Source: CAVQFD01 sp963724695 (GTDB lineage: Bacteria > Acidobacteriota > Vicinamibacteria > Vicinamibacterales > CAVVIG01). Taken from it: a stretch of 64,000 nt of DNA. Shown in pieces: positions 8,322-17,400 of this stretch. Below the pieces are notes generated by a model, which was not told the origin of the DNA, made no database searches, and saw only the letters and a program-made list of their open reading frames with translations. Position 1 is the stretch's first letter. Each line of letters starts with the position of its first letter. Position numbers and translations under genes: made by a program. The stretch spans positions 248,001 to 312,000 of the forward strand of contig CAVRVW010000011.1 of the NCBI GenBank assembly GCA_963724695.1, read 5' to 3'.

Positions 8322-11168
8322 ATGCGAAACGCCTCACGTCGCCTGTTGGCAGTGTTGGTCGTCGTGTTGTTCCCGGTCGCGGCGTTCGCTCAGGGCGGCA
8401 TTACTGGCGTGGTGAGAGACTCGACCGGCGCGCTCATCCCCGGCGTCACCGTCGAGGCCTCTAGCCCCGTGTTGATCGAGAAGACCCGCGCCGCCGTCAC
8501 CGACAGTGGCGGCCTGTACCGGATCCTGGACCTGCCGCCTGGCACCTATGAAGTGACATTCTCCCTGCCCGGCTTCAAGACGGTGAGGCGCCCCGGGATC
8601 CTGCTGGAAGGCAGCTTCACCGCGCAGGTGAACAGCGAGCTCGAGGTGGGATCGATCGAGGAATCGATCACGGTTGCGGCAGCGACGCCTACCGTGGACG
8701 TGGTCAGCAACATCGCGCAGTTCGTCGTGAACCGCGACATCCTCGACGCCATTCCGACAACGGCCCGCAACACACCCTCACGCGCGCTGCTGATTCCTGG
8801 AACCACCGTCACGCCGTTCGTGCTCGGGCAGTACAACATGACGGTGCACGGCTCGGCGGTGTCCGACATGACCATCGCCATCGACGGCATGCGCGTGAAC
8901 AACCTGTGCGGCAGCGGACAGTACAGCGGGTTCTACATGAACGACGCGAGCGTGCAGGAAGTGACCTACACGACGGGCGCCGAGTCGGCGGAGATGCAGA
9001 GCAGCGGCCTGCGCATCAACAGCACGCCGAAGGACGGCGGCAACACGTTCTCCGGAACGTTCTTCCTCGGGGGCGCGGCCGGGGCGCTTCAGTCGGACAA
9101 CCGATCCGACGAGGTCAAGCCGTTCGTGCCGACCCAGCCTGGCATCGACTACACCTACGAACTCAACCCTTCGGTCGGCGGCCCGATCGTCAAGGACAAG
9201 ATCTGGTTCTACTTCACCTATAAGTACGCCGACGAGAAGAACTTCGTCCTCGGTGCGCAGTTCGCCGACGGGACCCCCGCGTACAGGGACCTGATGGGCA
9301 ACTACAGCGCCATCGGACGGATCACGTGGGCGGCCACCCAGAAGGACAAGATCCGCTTCTACCTCGAGAAGCAGTACAACGGCGAGTTCTACAACGGGTT
9401 CAACACGCTCCCGAACTCCACGCCGGAGGCCGTCACCGATGCGTTTGGCGATGGGTGGGTCCCGCAGGTCAAGTGGACGCAGGCCACCTCGAACCGGCTG
9501 ATGCTCGAGGCCGGCATCTCCTCGTACAACCAGGCGTACGAGCAGAATGCCCGGCCGGAAGTGGGCCCGCTGGACCTGCCGAATCTCGAGGCCACAACCC
9601 TTCGGCTGACGAAAGCGCCCGGCTACTTCCTCCCCACGTACAAGAGCAAGACCGTGGACTACAGCTCGATGGCAGCGATGAGCTACATCACCGGATCGCA
9701 CGCCATCAAGGCGGGCATGACGATGCTCTGGGGCACCAACACGAGGGACAGCGCGTCGACGGCCCAAATCAACTCGCTCATCTTCTTCAACAACAACCCG
9801 CTCCAGGTGTCCGTCACCAACTCGCCGAGCCATTCCGAGCAGAAGGTCAACAGCGATCTGGGGCTATACGTACAGGACGCGTGGACCGTGAAACGGCTCA
9901 CCCTGAACCTCGGCGCGCGCTACGACCACTTCAACGCCGAGGTGCCGGCGCAGTCGGCCCCTGCCGGCCCCTGGATTGGCGCGCGCAGCTTCGACCGGAT
10001 TCCGAACCTGCCCAACTGGGACGACTGGTCCACACGTGTCGCCGTGTCGTACGACCTTTTCGGCACGGGCAAAACGGCGCTCAAGGGCAACGTGAGCAAG
10101 TACATCGCCTCCCAGGCCGCCGGCTACGCGCAGAACTTCAACGCGTTGTCGTACGCGACGGAAACACGAACCTGGATCGACCGCGACGCCAACCGCAGCA
10201 TCCTGAACGCCGACGGCAGCATCCAGTTCTCCGAGGTGTTAGCCGGGACGCCCACGTTCGGACTGATCAACAGCCGCCCGGATCCGGCCCTGGCCCGCGG
10301 CTACAACTGGGAGTACAGCGCGTCGGTGCAGCACGAGCTCGCCGCACGGCTCTCGGTGTCGGCAGGCTACCACCGCCGGGAGTTCTTCAACCTGGACGTG
10401 ACCGACAACCTCAACCTGTCGGCCACCGAGTGGAACTCGTTCGGGATCGTCACCCCGACCGACCCGCGGCTCCCGACCTCGGGCGACCCGATTACGATGT
10501 ACAGCTTGAACACCAACAAGATCGGGACGCCGACCGACCACCTGCGGACGTACTCGGCCACCAATACGACGGTCTACGACGGCGTGGAATTCAGCGCGAA
10601 CCTGCGAAGGAGCAAGCTGCTCCTCTTCGGCGGCCTCACGACCAATCGGAGAGTGACCACCAGCTGCGACGGTTCGACGAGCACGGCAGGCCTGAGCGCA
10701 CGCGACAATCCGAACGGCCTGCGGTTCTGCGATTCGGCTCCGCCGTTCCGCACGACGGTCAAGGCTTCGGCGGCGTACCAGCTGCCGTGGGACTCCCAGG
10801 TGAGCGGATCGTTCCTTTCGGTGCCAGGTCCCAGCATCAACGCGAACTACACGGTGAACACCGCCATAGCCGGACGCCCGATTGTCGGAACAACGGCTGG
10901 CGCGACCACGATTGTTGTGAACCTGGTGGACCCGAATTCCGTCTTCCTGGATTACCAGAACCGGCTCGACATGCGCTTCGCGAAGTCGTTCCGAATCAGT
11001 CGCACGCGCATTCAGGGCTTCGTGGACGTCTTCAACGTGCTGAACGCGGGCACCGTCATGACCGCCAACCAGACCTACGGGAGCAATCCGGCCACCAACT
11101 CCTGGCGCAATCCGCTCACGATCATGCCGGGACGGTATGTGAGGTTCGGCACTTCTATGACGTTCTAG
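8322..11168 (+). CDS. TonB-dependent receptor with carboxypeptidase-regulatory-like domain (Oar type)
   Basis: 948 residues, intact. Order: signal peptide (1-24, ending AFAQ); a CarboxypepD-regulatory beta-sandwich (GGITGVVRDSTGALIPGVTV ... LPPGTYEVTFSLPGFKT); a plug domain with AIDGMRVNN and INSTPKDGGN; then a long outer membrane barrel ending in the expected aromatic residue (GTSMTF). This Oar/SusC-like architecture is abundant in acidobacteria and takes up large substrates or contributes to surface structures. ATG 8322 has a strong GAGGAGGG Shine-Dalgarno 8 bases upstream. The next gene, a cytochrome/copper protein, starts 122 bases downstream behind its own -10 box. Confidence 0.92.
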   Translation: MRNASRRLLAVLVVVLFPVAAFAQGGITGVVRDSTGALIPGVTVEASSPVLIEKTRAAVTDSGGLYRILDLPPGTYEVTFSLPGFKTVRRPGILLEGSFTAQVNSELEVGSIEESITVAAATPTVDVVSNIAQFVVNRDILDAIPTTARNTPSRALLIPGTTVTPFVLGQYNMTVHGSAVSDMTIAIDGMRVNNLCGSGQYSGFYMNDASVQEVTYTTGAESAEMQSSGLRINSTPKDGGNTFSGTFFLGGAAGALQSDNRSDEVKPFVPTQPGIDYTYELNPSVGGPIVKDKIWFYFTYKYADEKNFVLGAQFADGTPAYRDLMGNYSAIGRITWAATQKDKIRFYLEKQYNGEFYNGFNTLPNSTPEAVTDAFGDGWVPQVKWTQATSNRLMLEAGISSYNQAYEQNARPEVGPLDLPNLEATTLRLTKAPGYFLPTYKSKTVDYSSMAAMSYITGSHAIKAGMTMLWGTNTRDSASTAQINSLIFFNNNPLQVSVTNSPSHSEQKVNSDLGLYVQDAWTVKRLTLNLGARYDHFNAEVPAQSAPAGPWIGARSFDRIPNLPNWDDWSTRVAVSYDLFGTGKTALKGNVSKYIASQAAGYAQNFNALSYATETRTWIDRDANRSILNADGSIQFSEVLAGTPTFGLINSRPDPALARGYNWEYSASVQHELAARLSVSAGYHRREFFNLDVTDNLNLSATEWNSFGIVTPTDPRLPTSGDPITMYSLNTNKIGTPTDHLRTYSATNTTVYDGVEFSANLRRSKLLLFGGLTTNRRVTTSCDGSTSTAGLSARDNPNGLRFCDSAPPFRTTVKASAAYQLPWDSQVSGSFLSVPGPSINANYTVNTAIAGRPIVGTTAGATTIVVNLVDPNSVFLDYQNRLDMRFAKSFRISRTRIQGFVDVFNVLNAGTVMTANQTYGSNPATNSWRNPLTIMPGRYVRFGTSMTF

Positions 11169-11197
11169 TGCGTGTTCGCGGGGCCCGGAGTGGGCTG

Positions 11198-11203
11198 TAT
11201 ACT
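11198..11203 (+). promoter_or_regulatory. Probable -10 box of the cytochrome/PHM gene
   Basis: TATACT in a GC-rich gap, 87 bases before the ATG at 11291. It matches the TATACT form seen at other starts in this window (20327, 26662). No convincing -35 is visible. Confidence 0.4.
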
Positions 11204-11290
11204 GGAGGAACAAGCTCGACCGTGCCGATCGCTGCGCGCGGGGTGGCCCCTGGCTCGAGCGACAACCGCTGCGCTCGGAGGCGCAACACC

Positions 11291-12640
11291 ATGAAGAAGT
11301 CGGTCCTCGTCGCGGCATTCGTAGTCCTGGCCGCCGGTCCGGCGGCGGCGCAATCGGCGTCGCCGACGTACAACAAGGACGTCGCGCCGATCCTGTACAA
11401 GAACTGTACCGGCTGCCATCGGCCGGGCGAGATCGCGCCGATGTCGCTCCTCACCTTCAGGGACGCGCGCCCGTGGGTCAAGGCCATTGGCACGCAGGTG
11501 TCCAATGGCACGATGCCGCCGTGGCACGCGGACCCGTCGCACCGCGGCGAGTTCCTCAACGACAGGAGCCTCTCGCCGGCCGAGAAGGACACCATTCTCC
11601 GCTGGGTGAACGCCGGTGGTCCGGAGGGCGACCCGAAGGATCTGCCGGCGCCGCCGAAGTATGCCGACGGGTGGAGCATCGGAGAACCCGACACGGTCCT
11701 GGTGATGCAGGAGGACTATCCGATCCCTGCGTCGGGCGAGATCGCGTACCAGTACTTCGAGGTGCCCACCAACTTCACCGAAGACAAGTGGATCCAGGCG
11801 TACGAGGTCCGGCCAGGCAATCCCGCGGCCGTGCATCACGTGATCGTGTACGCACGTCCTCCGGCTGCCGCGCCGCGGCCTGCCGGAACGCCGCAGGCCC
11901 CTCGGCCGCAGCCGATCTTCACCTTTGCCGACAACATGTCGATTCCCGCCGGGCAGACCGGTGGGCCGGAGTTGCCGGAAGGCCAGAAGAAACCGCTCGG
12001 ACCGAACGACCGCCCGGCGCCCGCTCTCGGCCCGTCGATTGGCGGGTACGTGCCGGGAACGGCCACCCGTGTCTACCGGCCGGGCACCGCGGCGCGGATC
12101 GCGGCGGGCTCGACGCTGGTCTTCCAGGTGCACTACACGTCGGTCGGGAAGGCGACCACCGACCGCACGAAGATCGGCCTGATCTTCTCGAAGACCGCCC
12201 CTGAGACGCCGCTCATCGGCTCCGTCCTGGCCAACGGCGCGCTGCACATCAAGGCGGGCGACGCCAACGCGCGTGTCGACGCGGAGATGACGATCAACCG
12301 CGACATGCGGCTCTGGAGCCTGCTGCCCCACACCCACGTGCGCGGCAAGCGCTGGCTCTTCGAGGCGACATTCCCTGACGGGCGTAAGCAGACGCTGCTC
12401 TCGGTGCCCAACTACGACTTCGACTGGCAGACCGACTACGCGTACAAGGAGCCGGTGAAGCTGCCGAAGGGCACCGTGATTCACGCCACGGCGTGGTACG
12501 ACAACTCACCGGCCAACAAGTCGAATCCGGATCCGACGAAGGACGTGTGGTGGGGCGACCAGACCTTTGAAGAAATGATGTTCACCGGGATGTCGTTCAG
12601 CCTCGAGCCGGCCACACCACCAACGGCGGGCCAGCCTTAG
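11291..12640 (+). CDS. Cytochrome c fused to a copper type II (PHM-like) monooxygenase fold
   Basis: 449 residues with a signal peptide ending AAAQS. A c-type heme site CTGCH (Cys39, Cys42, His43) follows, with a downstream NGTMPPWHADP methionine region. The C-terminal two thirds resemble the ascorbate-dependent copper monooxygenase core: AAVHHVIVYA (about 180) offers the paired His of the first copper site, PHTHVRGKRW (about 347) the HxH of the second, and EEMMFTGMSF (about 428) the Met ligand. The combination suggests a periplasmic oxidase or monooxygenase with a built-in electron carrier. Substrate unknown. A Pro/Ala-rich insert separates the two halves near 195-215. An ABC exporter follows immediately. 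Confidence 0.8.
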   Translation: MKKSVLVAAFVVLAAGPAAAQSASPTYNKDVAPILYKNCTGCHRPGEIAPMSLLTFRDARPWVKAIGTQVSNGTMPPWHADPSHRGEFLNDRSLSPAEKDTILRWVNAGGPEGDPKDLPAPPKYADGWSIGEPDTVLVMQEDYPIPASGEIAYQYFEVPTNFTEDKWIQAYEVRPGNPAAVHHVIVYARPPAAAPRPAGTPQAPRPQPIFTFADNMSIPAGQTGGPELPEGQKKPLGPNDRPAPALGPSIGGYVPGTATRVYRPGTAARIAAGSTLVFQVHYTSVGKATTDRTKIGLIFSKTAPETPLIGSVLANGALHIKAGDANARVDAEMTINRDMRLWSLLPHTHVRGKRWLFEATFPDGRKQTLLSVPNYDFDWQTDYAYKEPVKLPKGTVIHATAWYDNSPANKSNPDPTKDVWWGDQTFEEMMFTGMSFSLEPATPPTAGQP

Positions 12641-12651
12641 CCAGGCCGACC

Positions 12652-13570
12652 CTGCCTCCACCTGTCGTCCACGTCGCCGCCATCCGGAAGACATACGGCC
12701 GGACGGTCGCCGTGGACGACGTCTCGTTCGACGTGCAACCGGGCGAGATCTTCGGACTGATCGGACCGAACGGCGCCGGCAAGACCACCACGATGGAGTG
12801 CGTCGAGGGGCTCCGGGCGCCCGACCGCGGCGCCATCACCGTCCTCGGGCTGGACCCCACGCGTGACGCCTACGCGCTCCAGGAGCGAATCGGCGTGCAG
12901 CTCCAGGAGGCGCAGCTCCAGAAGCGGATCAAGGTCCGCGAGGCCGTCGGCCTCTGGGCGTCGCTGTATCGGAAGGCCGGTGGACGGCGATCGGCTGCTC
13001 GAGCAGCTCGGACTGGGCGACAAGACGGACGCCTGGTTCATGACGCTGTCGGGCGGTCAGAAGCAGCGCCTGTTCATCGCGCTGGCGCTCATCAACGACC
13101 CTGAGCTGGTGTTCCTCGACGAGCTGACGACCGGTCTCGACCCGCAGGCGCGGCGGGCCATCTGGGATCTCGTGCGCGGCATCCGTCAGCGCGGCAAGAC
13201 GGTCTTTCTGACGACGCACCTGATGGAGGAGGCCGAGCGGCTCTGCGATCGGGTGGCGATCATCGATCACGGGCGCATCGTCGACATCGGCGCTCCGGCG
13301 GAGCTCGTCCGGCGCCACTGCCCGGAGCGCACCGTCATCGTGTCCACCGAGGACGCCTCGGCGGCCGAACGCTTCAGGGCCATCGCCGGGGTGCAGTCGG
13401 TGACCGCCGACGGCACGGCGCTGATCGTTCGGGGCACCGGAGACGACCTCGTCACCAGAGTGATCCAGTGCCTGGCCGAGCATCGGATACGGGTGACCGA
13501 CTTCCGCACCGAGCTTCCGACGCTCGAGGATGTCTTCCTCAAGCTGACCGGACACACGATTCGCGACTGA
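12652..13570 (+). CDS. ABC transporter ATP-binding protein, frameshifted
   Basis: Nucleotide-binding domain with Walker A GPNGAGKTTT, the signature LSGGQKQRLFIALALINDP, Walker B LVFLDELTTGLDP and the switch His in FLTTHLMEEAERL. The first 100 residues and the rest are in different frames, with a one-base break near 12975. The protein should begin at about VVHVAAIRKTYGRTVAVDDV. No ATG or GTG precedes this in frame after the stop at 12568; the only candidates are CTG at 12652 or a GTG at 12712 that would remove the first strand, so the start is uncertain. It pairs with the permease that follows 14 bases later and is likely an ABC-2 type exporter of unknown substrate. Confidence 0.82.
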
Positions 13571-13584
13571 GGGCTTCGAACATC

Positions 13585-14334
13585 ATGCTGCGCGGACTCT
13601 GGCGGCTGACCTGGATCGAGATCAAGATCTTCATGCGGGAGCCGCTCGGAGTGTTTGGGACGGTGGGTATCCCGGTGGTGCTCTTCGTGGTCCTGGGCCG
13701 GATGCTCGGACCGCTGGCGCGAAGACGGTCGGCCGAGGTTCCGCGCTTCGCCTCGGTCGATCTTCCGGTCTTCGCGTCCCTGATGATCGCCGCGAGCGCC
13801 GTCCTCTCCCTGGTGGCGATCGTCGCCATCTACCGGGAGGGCGGAATTCTCAAGCGGCTGCGGGCGACGCCCCTGCGGCCGCACACCATCCTGACGGCCC
13901 ACGTGCTGGTCAAGCTCCTCTTCACGGCGATCACCCTGGCCCTGATGATCCTCGCCGGCCGACGCTACTACCCCGTGGACGCCGCCGTGCCGCTGGCGTC
14001 GTTCACGCTGGCGCTCCTGTTCACTACTGTGTGCATTCTTTCCCTGGGCTTCGTGATTGCCAGCGTCGTGCCGACCGCCCGCTTCGCACAGCCGATCGGC
14101 ACGTTCATCCTCTACCCGATGCTCGGCCTCTCCGGCTTGTTCGTCCCGCTCGAATCGCTGCCTCCCGTCCTGCGGGCGGTCAGCCGCGTGCTGCCGCTGA
14201 CCTACGCGGTGTCGCTGCTGCGGGGCGTGTGGAATGGCGAGGGCTGGTCGGGCCACGTCGGAGACGCGGCGGTACTGGCACTGACGTTCCTCGTGTGCAC
14301 GGCGGTCTCGGCCAGAGTCTTCCGCTGGGAGTAG
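13585..14334 (+). CDS. ABC-2 type transporter permease
   Basis: 249 residues with about six hydrophobic segments (for example VFGTVGIPVVLFVVLG, FASLMIAASAVLSLVAIVAI, FILYPMLGLSGLFVPLESLP). The segment YREGGILKRLRATPLRP is the conserved cytoplasmic ExxGxLKRLRATP element of DrrB/NodJ-type permeases, and the FVPLESLPPVLRAVSRVLPLTY stretch is typical of the family C-terminal half. It would form the membrane part of the exporter with the preceding ATPase. The gene is intact, with an ATG at 13585 following CATC. Confidence 0.88.
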   Translation: MLRGLWRLTWIEIKIFMREPLGVFGTVGIPVVLFVVLGRMLGPLARRRSAEVPRFASVDLPVFASLMIAASAVLSLVAIVAIYREGGILKRLRATPLRPHTILTAHVLVKLLFTAITLALMILAGRRYYPVDAAVPLASFTLALLFTTVCILSLGFVIASVVPTARFAQPIGTFILYPMLGLSGLFVPLESLPPVLRAVSRVLPLTYAVSLLRGVWNGEGWSGHVGDAAVLALTFLVCTAVSARVFRWE

Positions 14335-14345
14335 TATTCATCACG

Positions 14346-15410
14346 ATGTTCACCGACAAAGCCATCCGAGGTGGCCTCACGGCGGCCTGCCTGACACTGG
14401 CGGCCATTGCCTGCCTTGCGCAGCCGTCAGCGCAGACTCCGAGTACGCCAACCTTGAGATTCATCCAGTCGAACGGCTTGCGAATGCGCATCGCCGAGAT
14501 GGGCCGGGGCCCGCTCGTGCTCCTGCTGCATGGGTGGCCGGAGTCGTGGTACTCGTGGCGGCATCAGCTCCCGGACCTCGCGGCCGCGGGCTTCCACGCG
14601 GTCGCGCCTGACATGCGTGGATACGGTCAGACCGACAAGCCAGCCGCTGTCGGGGACTACGACATCCATCACTTGACGGCTGATGTCGTGGGGATCATCG
14701 ATGCGCTCGGCGAGAAGACCGCTGTGGTCGTCGGCCACGACTGGGGATCGATCGTCGCGTGGAACAGCGTGCTGCTCCACCCTGGGCGCTTCACCGGCCT
14801 GGCGGCGATGAGCGTGCCGTACGGCGGACGCCCCGCCGTGTCGCCCGTCGACAACTGGAAGAAGACGTACGGCGAGAACTTCTATTACATCCTCTATTTT
14901 CAGGAACCCGGCGTGGCTGAGGCGGAGTTCGACAAGGACCCGCGCGGCATCCTGAGCCGCCTGTATCAGTCGCCGGACTCGCCGCGGGAACCTGCGGCCG
15001 TCACCGACCGCGCGCGCTCGGCCGGCGGATGGATCCCCCGCCTCGGTGCGCCGCAAGGGCTGCCGTCATGGCTGACGGAAGCCGACCTCGACTACTACGT
15101 CCGCGAGTTCACCACCGCGGGATTCCGCGGCGGCATCAACTACTACAGGAACTTCCACCGCAACTGGGAGACGACACCACAGCTCTCCGGTGCGAAGATC
15201 TCGCAGCCGGTGCTGTTTCTTGCCGGCGAGCGAGACAACGTCATCGCCGGTGCAACAGCAGAGCGCCTGAAAACGACGATTGGGAGTGTGGCGACCGATC
15301 TGCGCGGAGTGACGCTCTTTCCAAACACGGGCCACTGGGTGCAGCAGGAGCGCCCGGCCGAGACCAACGCGGCATTGATCCTGTTTCTGAACGCCATCCG
15401 AAACCAGTAG
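14346..15410 (+). CDS. Exported epoxide hydrolase (alpha/beta hydrolase fold)
   Basis: 354 residues with a signal peptide (about 1-25). Motifs match soluble epoxide hydrolases: oxyanion HGWPESWYSWRHQLP, nucleophile elbow GHDWGSIVAW (Asp nucleophile), lid Tyr in GGINYYRNFHRNW, acid in LAGERDNVI and catalytic His in NTGHWVQQERP. The family opens epoxides to diols; the leader peptide implies activity outside the cytoplasm. Haloalkane dehalogenase is the main alternative, but the YYRNFHRNW lid favours epoxide hydrolase. Start at 14346 is close to the exporter stop. An AGTTCTAACTTC word repeat follows the stop. Confidence 0.85.
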   Translation: MFTDKAIRGGLTAACLTLAAIACLAQPSAQTPSTPTLRFIQSNGLRMRIAEMGRGPLVLLLHGWPESWYSWRHQLPDLAAAGFHAVAPDMRGYGQTDKPAAVGDYDIHHLTADVVGIIDALGEKTAVVVGHDWGSIVAWNSVLLHPGRFTGLAAMSVPYGGRPAVSPVDNWKKTYGENFYYILYFQEPGVAEAEFDKDPRGILSRLYQSPDSPREPAAVTDRARSAGGWIPRLGAPQGLPSWLTEADLDYYVREFTTAGFRGGINYYRNFHRNWETTPQLSGAKISQPVLFLAGERDNVIAGATAERLKTTIGSVATDLRGVTLFPNTGHWVQQERPAETNAALILFLNAIRNQ

Positions 15411-15442
15411 CTGCCCTCAGAGTCCTTCTTAGTTCTAACTTC

Positions 15443-17300
15443 TTAGTTCTCACTTCCCCAGTGGGCTTCGATCCGCTTCATCACCTGCGGAACGTCCTCG
15501 GCCCGCAGGTACCCGCCGGACACGAGCGTTTCGGCCTGCGCTTTGGCAAGCGCGAGATAGCGCGCTCTCGACGGGTAGCGCTCTTCCAGGGAGGGCCGCG
15601 GGTCGTTGGCCTTGCTCCGCGCGGCCGCGGTCCTCGCGAAGGGGATCGCCGACCCCATCAGGTTCGCCGGCTCTGACGCACCGCCGATCGACGGGCTCCG
15701 GAAGTTCCAGCCCGTGTAGGTCGCGACCGGCACCGCCTGCTCCGCGGTCCGCACGCCCGACCGTTCGTTGCCGTCCGGACCGACCTGCGGCACCAGCAAT
15801 GGCAGCGTAACAGCGCCGTCGCGTTTGGCCTTCAGCGTGCGCGGCGACGTTATGCCTGGAATCGCTGGAAACGACAAGGCGTCGGCCCGGGTGAGCGTGG
15901 CATCGCTCAACCGCGGGTACTGGCTGGCCGGGGGCGGCGTGGCTTGCCGGACCCAGCGGTCCATCGCCGTCAGAAGGGCCCGCATGGTCCAGGCGTACTC
16001 GAGCGGATTCTCCGGCTGTTGTCCGGTGGTGGTGCGTGCCGGAAAGCGCGACGGCACATGCTGTGTGCCGGTCAGGAAGTACGCGCGCACGTTCTCGGGC
16101 AGCGTCAAGTCGCTCTTCCCATCAGGCGTCGTGTGCACGAGCGCCGCCAGGCGGTCCCTGCCCCAGTACTCGATGGAGGTGTTCGTGTAGAAGACCTTCG
16201 GCTGGTGTTGCCGCGCCCGTTCGTTGTCGAGCAGACCCTCGGTCCTGCCGCTGATGGGGTCGCGCATGGCCGCGTCCGCAAACGGAAACCCCGGCGACGG
16301 CGCCCGGCTCGCGTTCGGCGTCGCGCCCCGCTCGTTCAGGCTGAGACGCGCCGAGCCGGCGATATGTGCCAGCACGCCGTCGTACACCTGCCGGCCCTCT
16401 TCGTCGCTGTTGAAGCCGTAGTACATAAATGTTCGGAGAAAGCGGCCGGACTGCGACGACCCGTAGGCGTATGCGTGCCGTACCCTCGCGGGCGCGTCGG
16501 GGCTGTGCTTGAGCCACGACGCAGTGTCACGAAACGCCGCGAGGCCCACACCGGCTACCGGGAGGTTCGACGCTCGATACGCCACGGAGTACGTGCGGCC
16601 GGGCTCGAACCCGCTTGCGAGCGTCACGGTGTTGCCCCGGATCTGCCAGCGACCGGGCTCGATGGTTTCGGCGGTCCCCGTTGAGGCCGTCGCGTACCGT
16701 GAGCGTGGTCTCGAGTCCGTTCGCGTCCACGGGCGTGTACCCGGTCAAGTCCGAGACGAGGGTCTCGGTGGTGCGCTGGTTGAGCGTGAAGTCGGCCTTG
16801 ACGAGCGCGCTCACTCCTGCGGCGATTGGGGCGTCGATCGACATGCGCCCGCCCTGCCGCACGACGTCGAACTGCCAGCCCACCCACACGAGCGTGTACC
16901 CCTGCTTTGTCAGGAAGCCGTCGCCCAGGTCGGCGTCGGTCGACGGATCGAGGCCGCCGCTCGTCGCGCGGCTGAACAGGGAAAGCATCCCCTTGTTGCC
17001 ACGGTTCGACACTTCCACCAGAGCGACGCCGTTGCTCCGGGCCGCGTCCTTTGGTCTGAGGATGTAGAGGTCCGCGGAGAACTCCACCCGGCCGTTGGCA
17101 CCCTTCGGCGCCTTGTCGAGGTCCACGATGACCCGGTTCCGGGCGTCGGCGGGGTCGAGGGCAAAGTGAATCGTGCCCACGATCTTCTCGTATCCGGACG
17201 TCCCGATGTCGGCGCGCCTGGTGATGACGCCGACGACCTCGGCGTCGGCGCGGAGGGCGACACACCCGAGCATCACGAGGGCGAGCAGGCTCTTCTTCAT
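15443..17300 (-). CDS. Secreted alpha/beta hydrolase of the Abhydrolase_10 family, frameshifted
   Basis: Starts at ATG 17300 with a signal peptide (..CVALRADA) and VVGVITRRADIGTSGYEKIV. The two open halves join across one extra base in a G/C run near 16677-16681, restoring REGLNG-AETIEPGRWQ. Repaired length is about 618 residues. The nucleophile elbow is YAYGSSQSGRFLRTFMYYGF (Ser in SQSGR), and HVPSRFPARTTTGQQPENP and the C-terminal EERYPSRARYLALAK are typical of this family. Members are secreted esterase/peptidase-like proteins without a settled substrate. The tail ends inside a word repeat that separates it from the converging epoxide hydrolase. Confidence 0.82.
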
Positions 17301-17333
17301 GCGCCGGAGTATATGCCCGCGGCGGGCCGGGGA

Positions 17334-17400
17334 AATGCTAAATGCTGAGTGCTGAATGCTGATTTCTTAAGTTCTCAGTTCTCAGTTCTCAGTTCGAGCG
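17334..17400. repeat. Tandem word repeats (AATGCTGAGTGCTG and AGTTCTCAGTTC types)
   Basis: Two adjoining word families: about five degenerate copies of AATGCTGA followed by three exact AGTTCTC units. The second group runs into the 3' end of pyrC and supplies its last codons (..LELRTEN). The block lies between pyrC and the promoter region of the hydrolase transcribed in the same direction. Confidence 0.65.

Noticed and set aside
9326..12640. Long plus-strand open frame running through the TonB receptor into the cytochrome gene
   Set aside because: The first half is an out-of-frame shadow of the receptor; the real protein starts at 11291 with a signal peptide.
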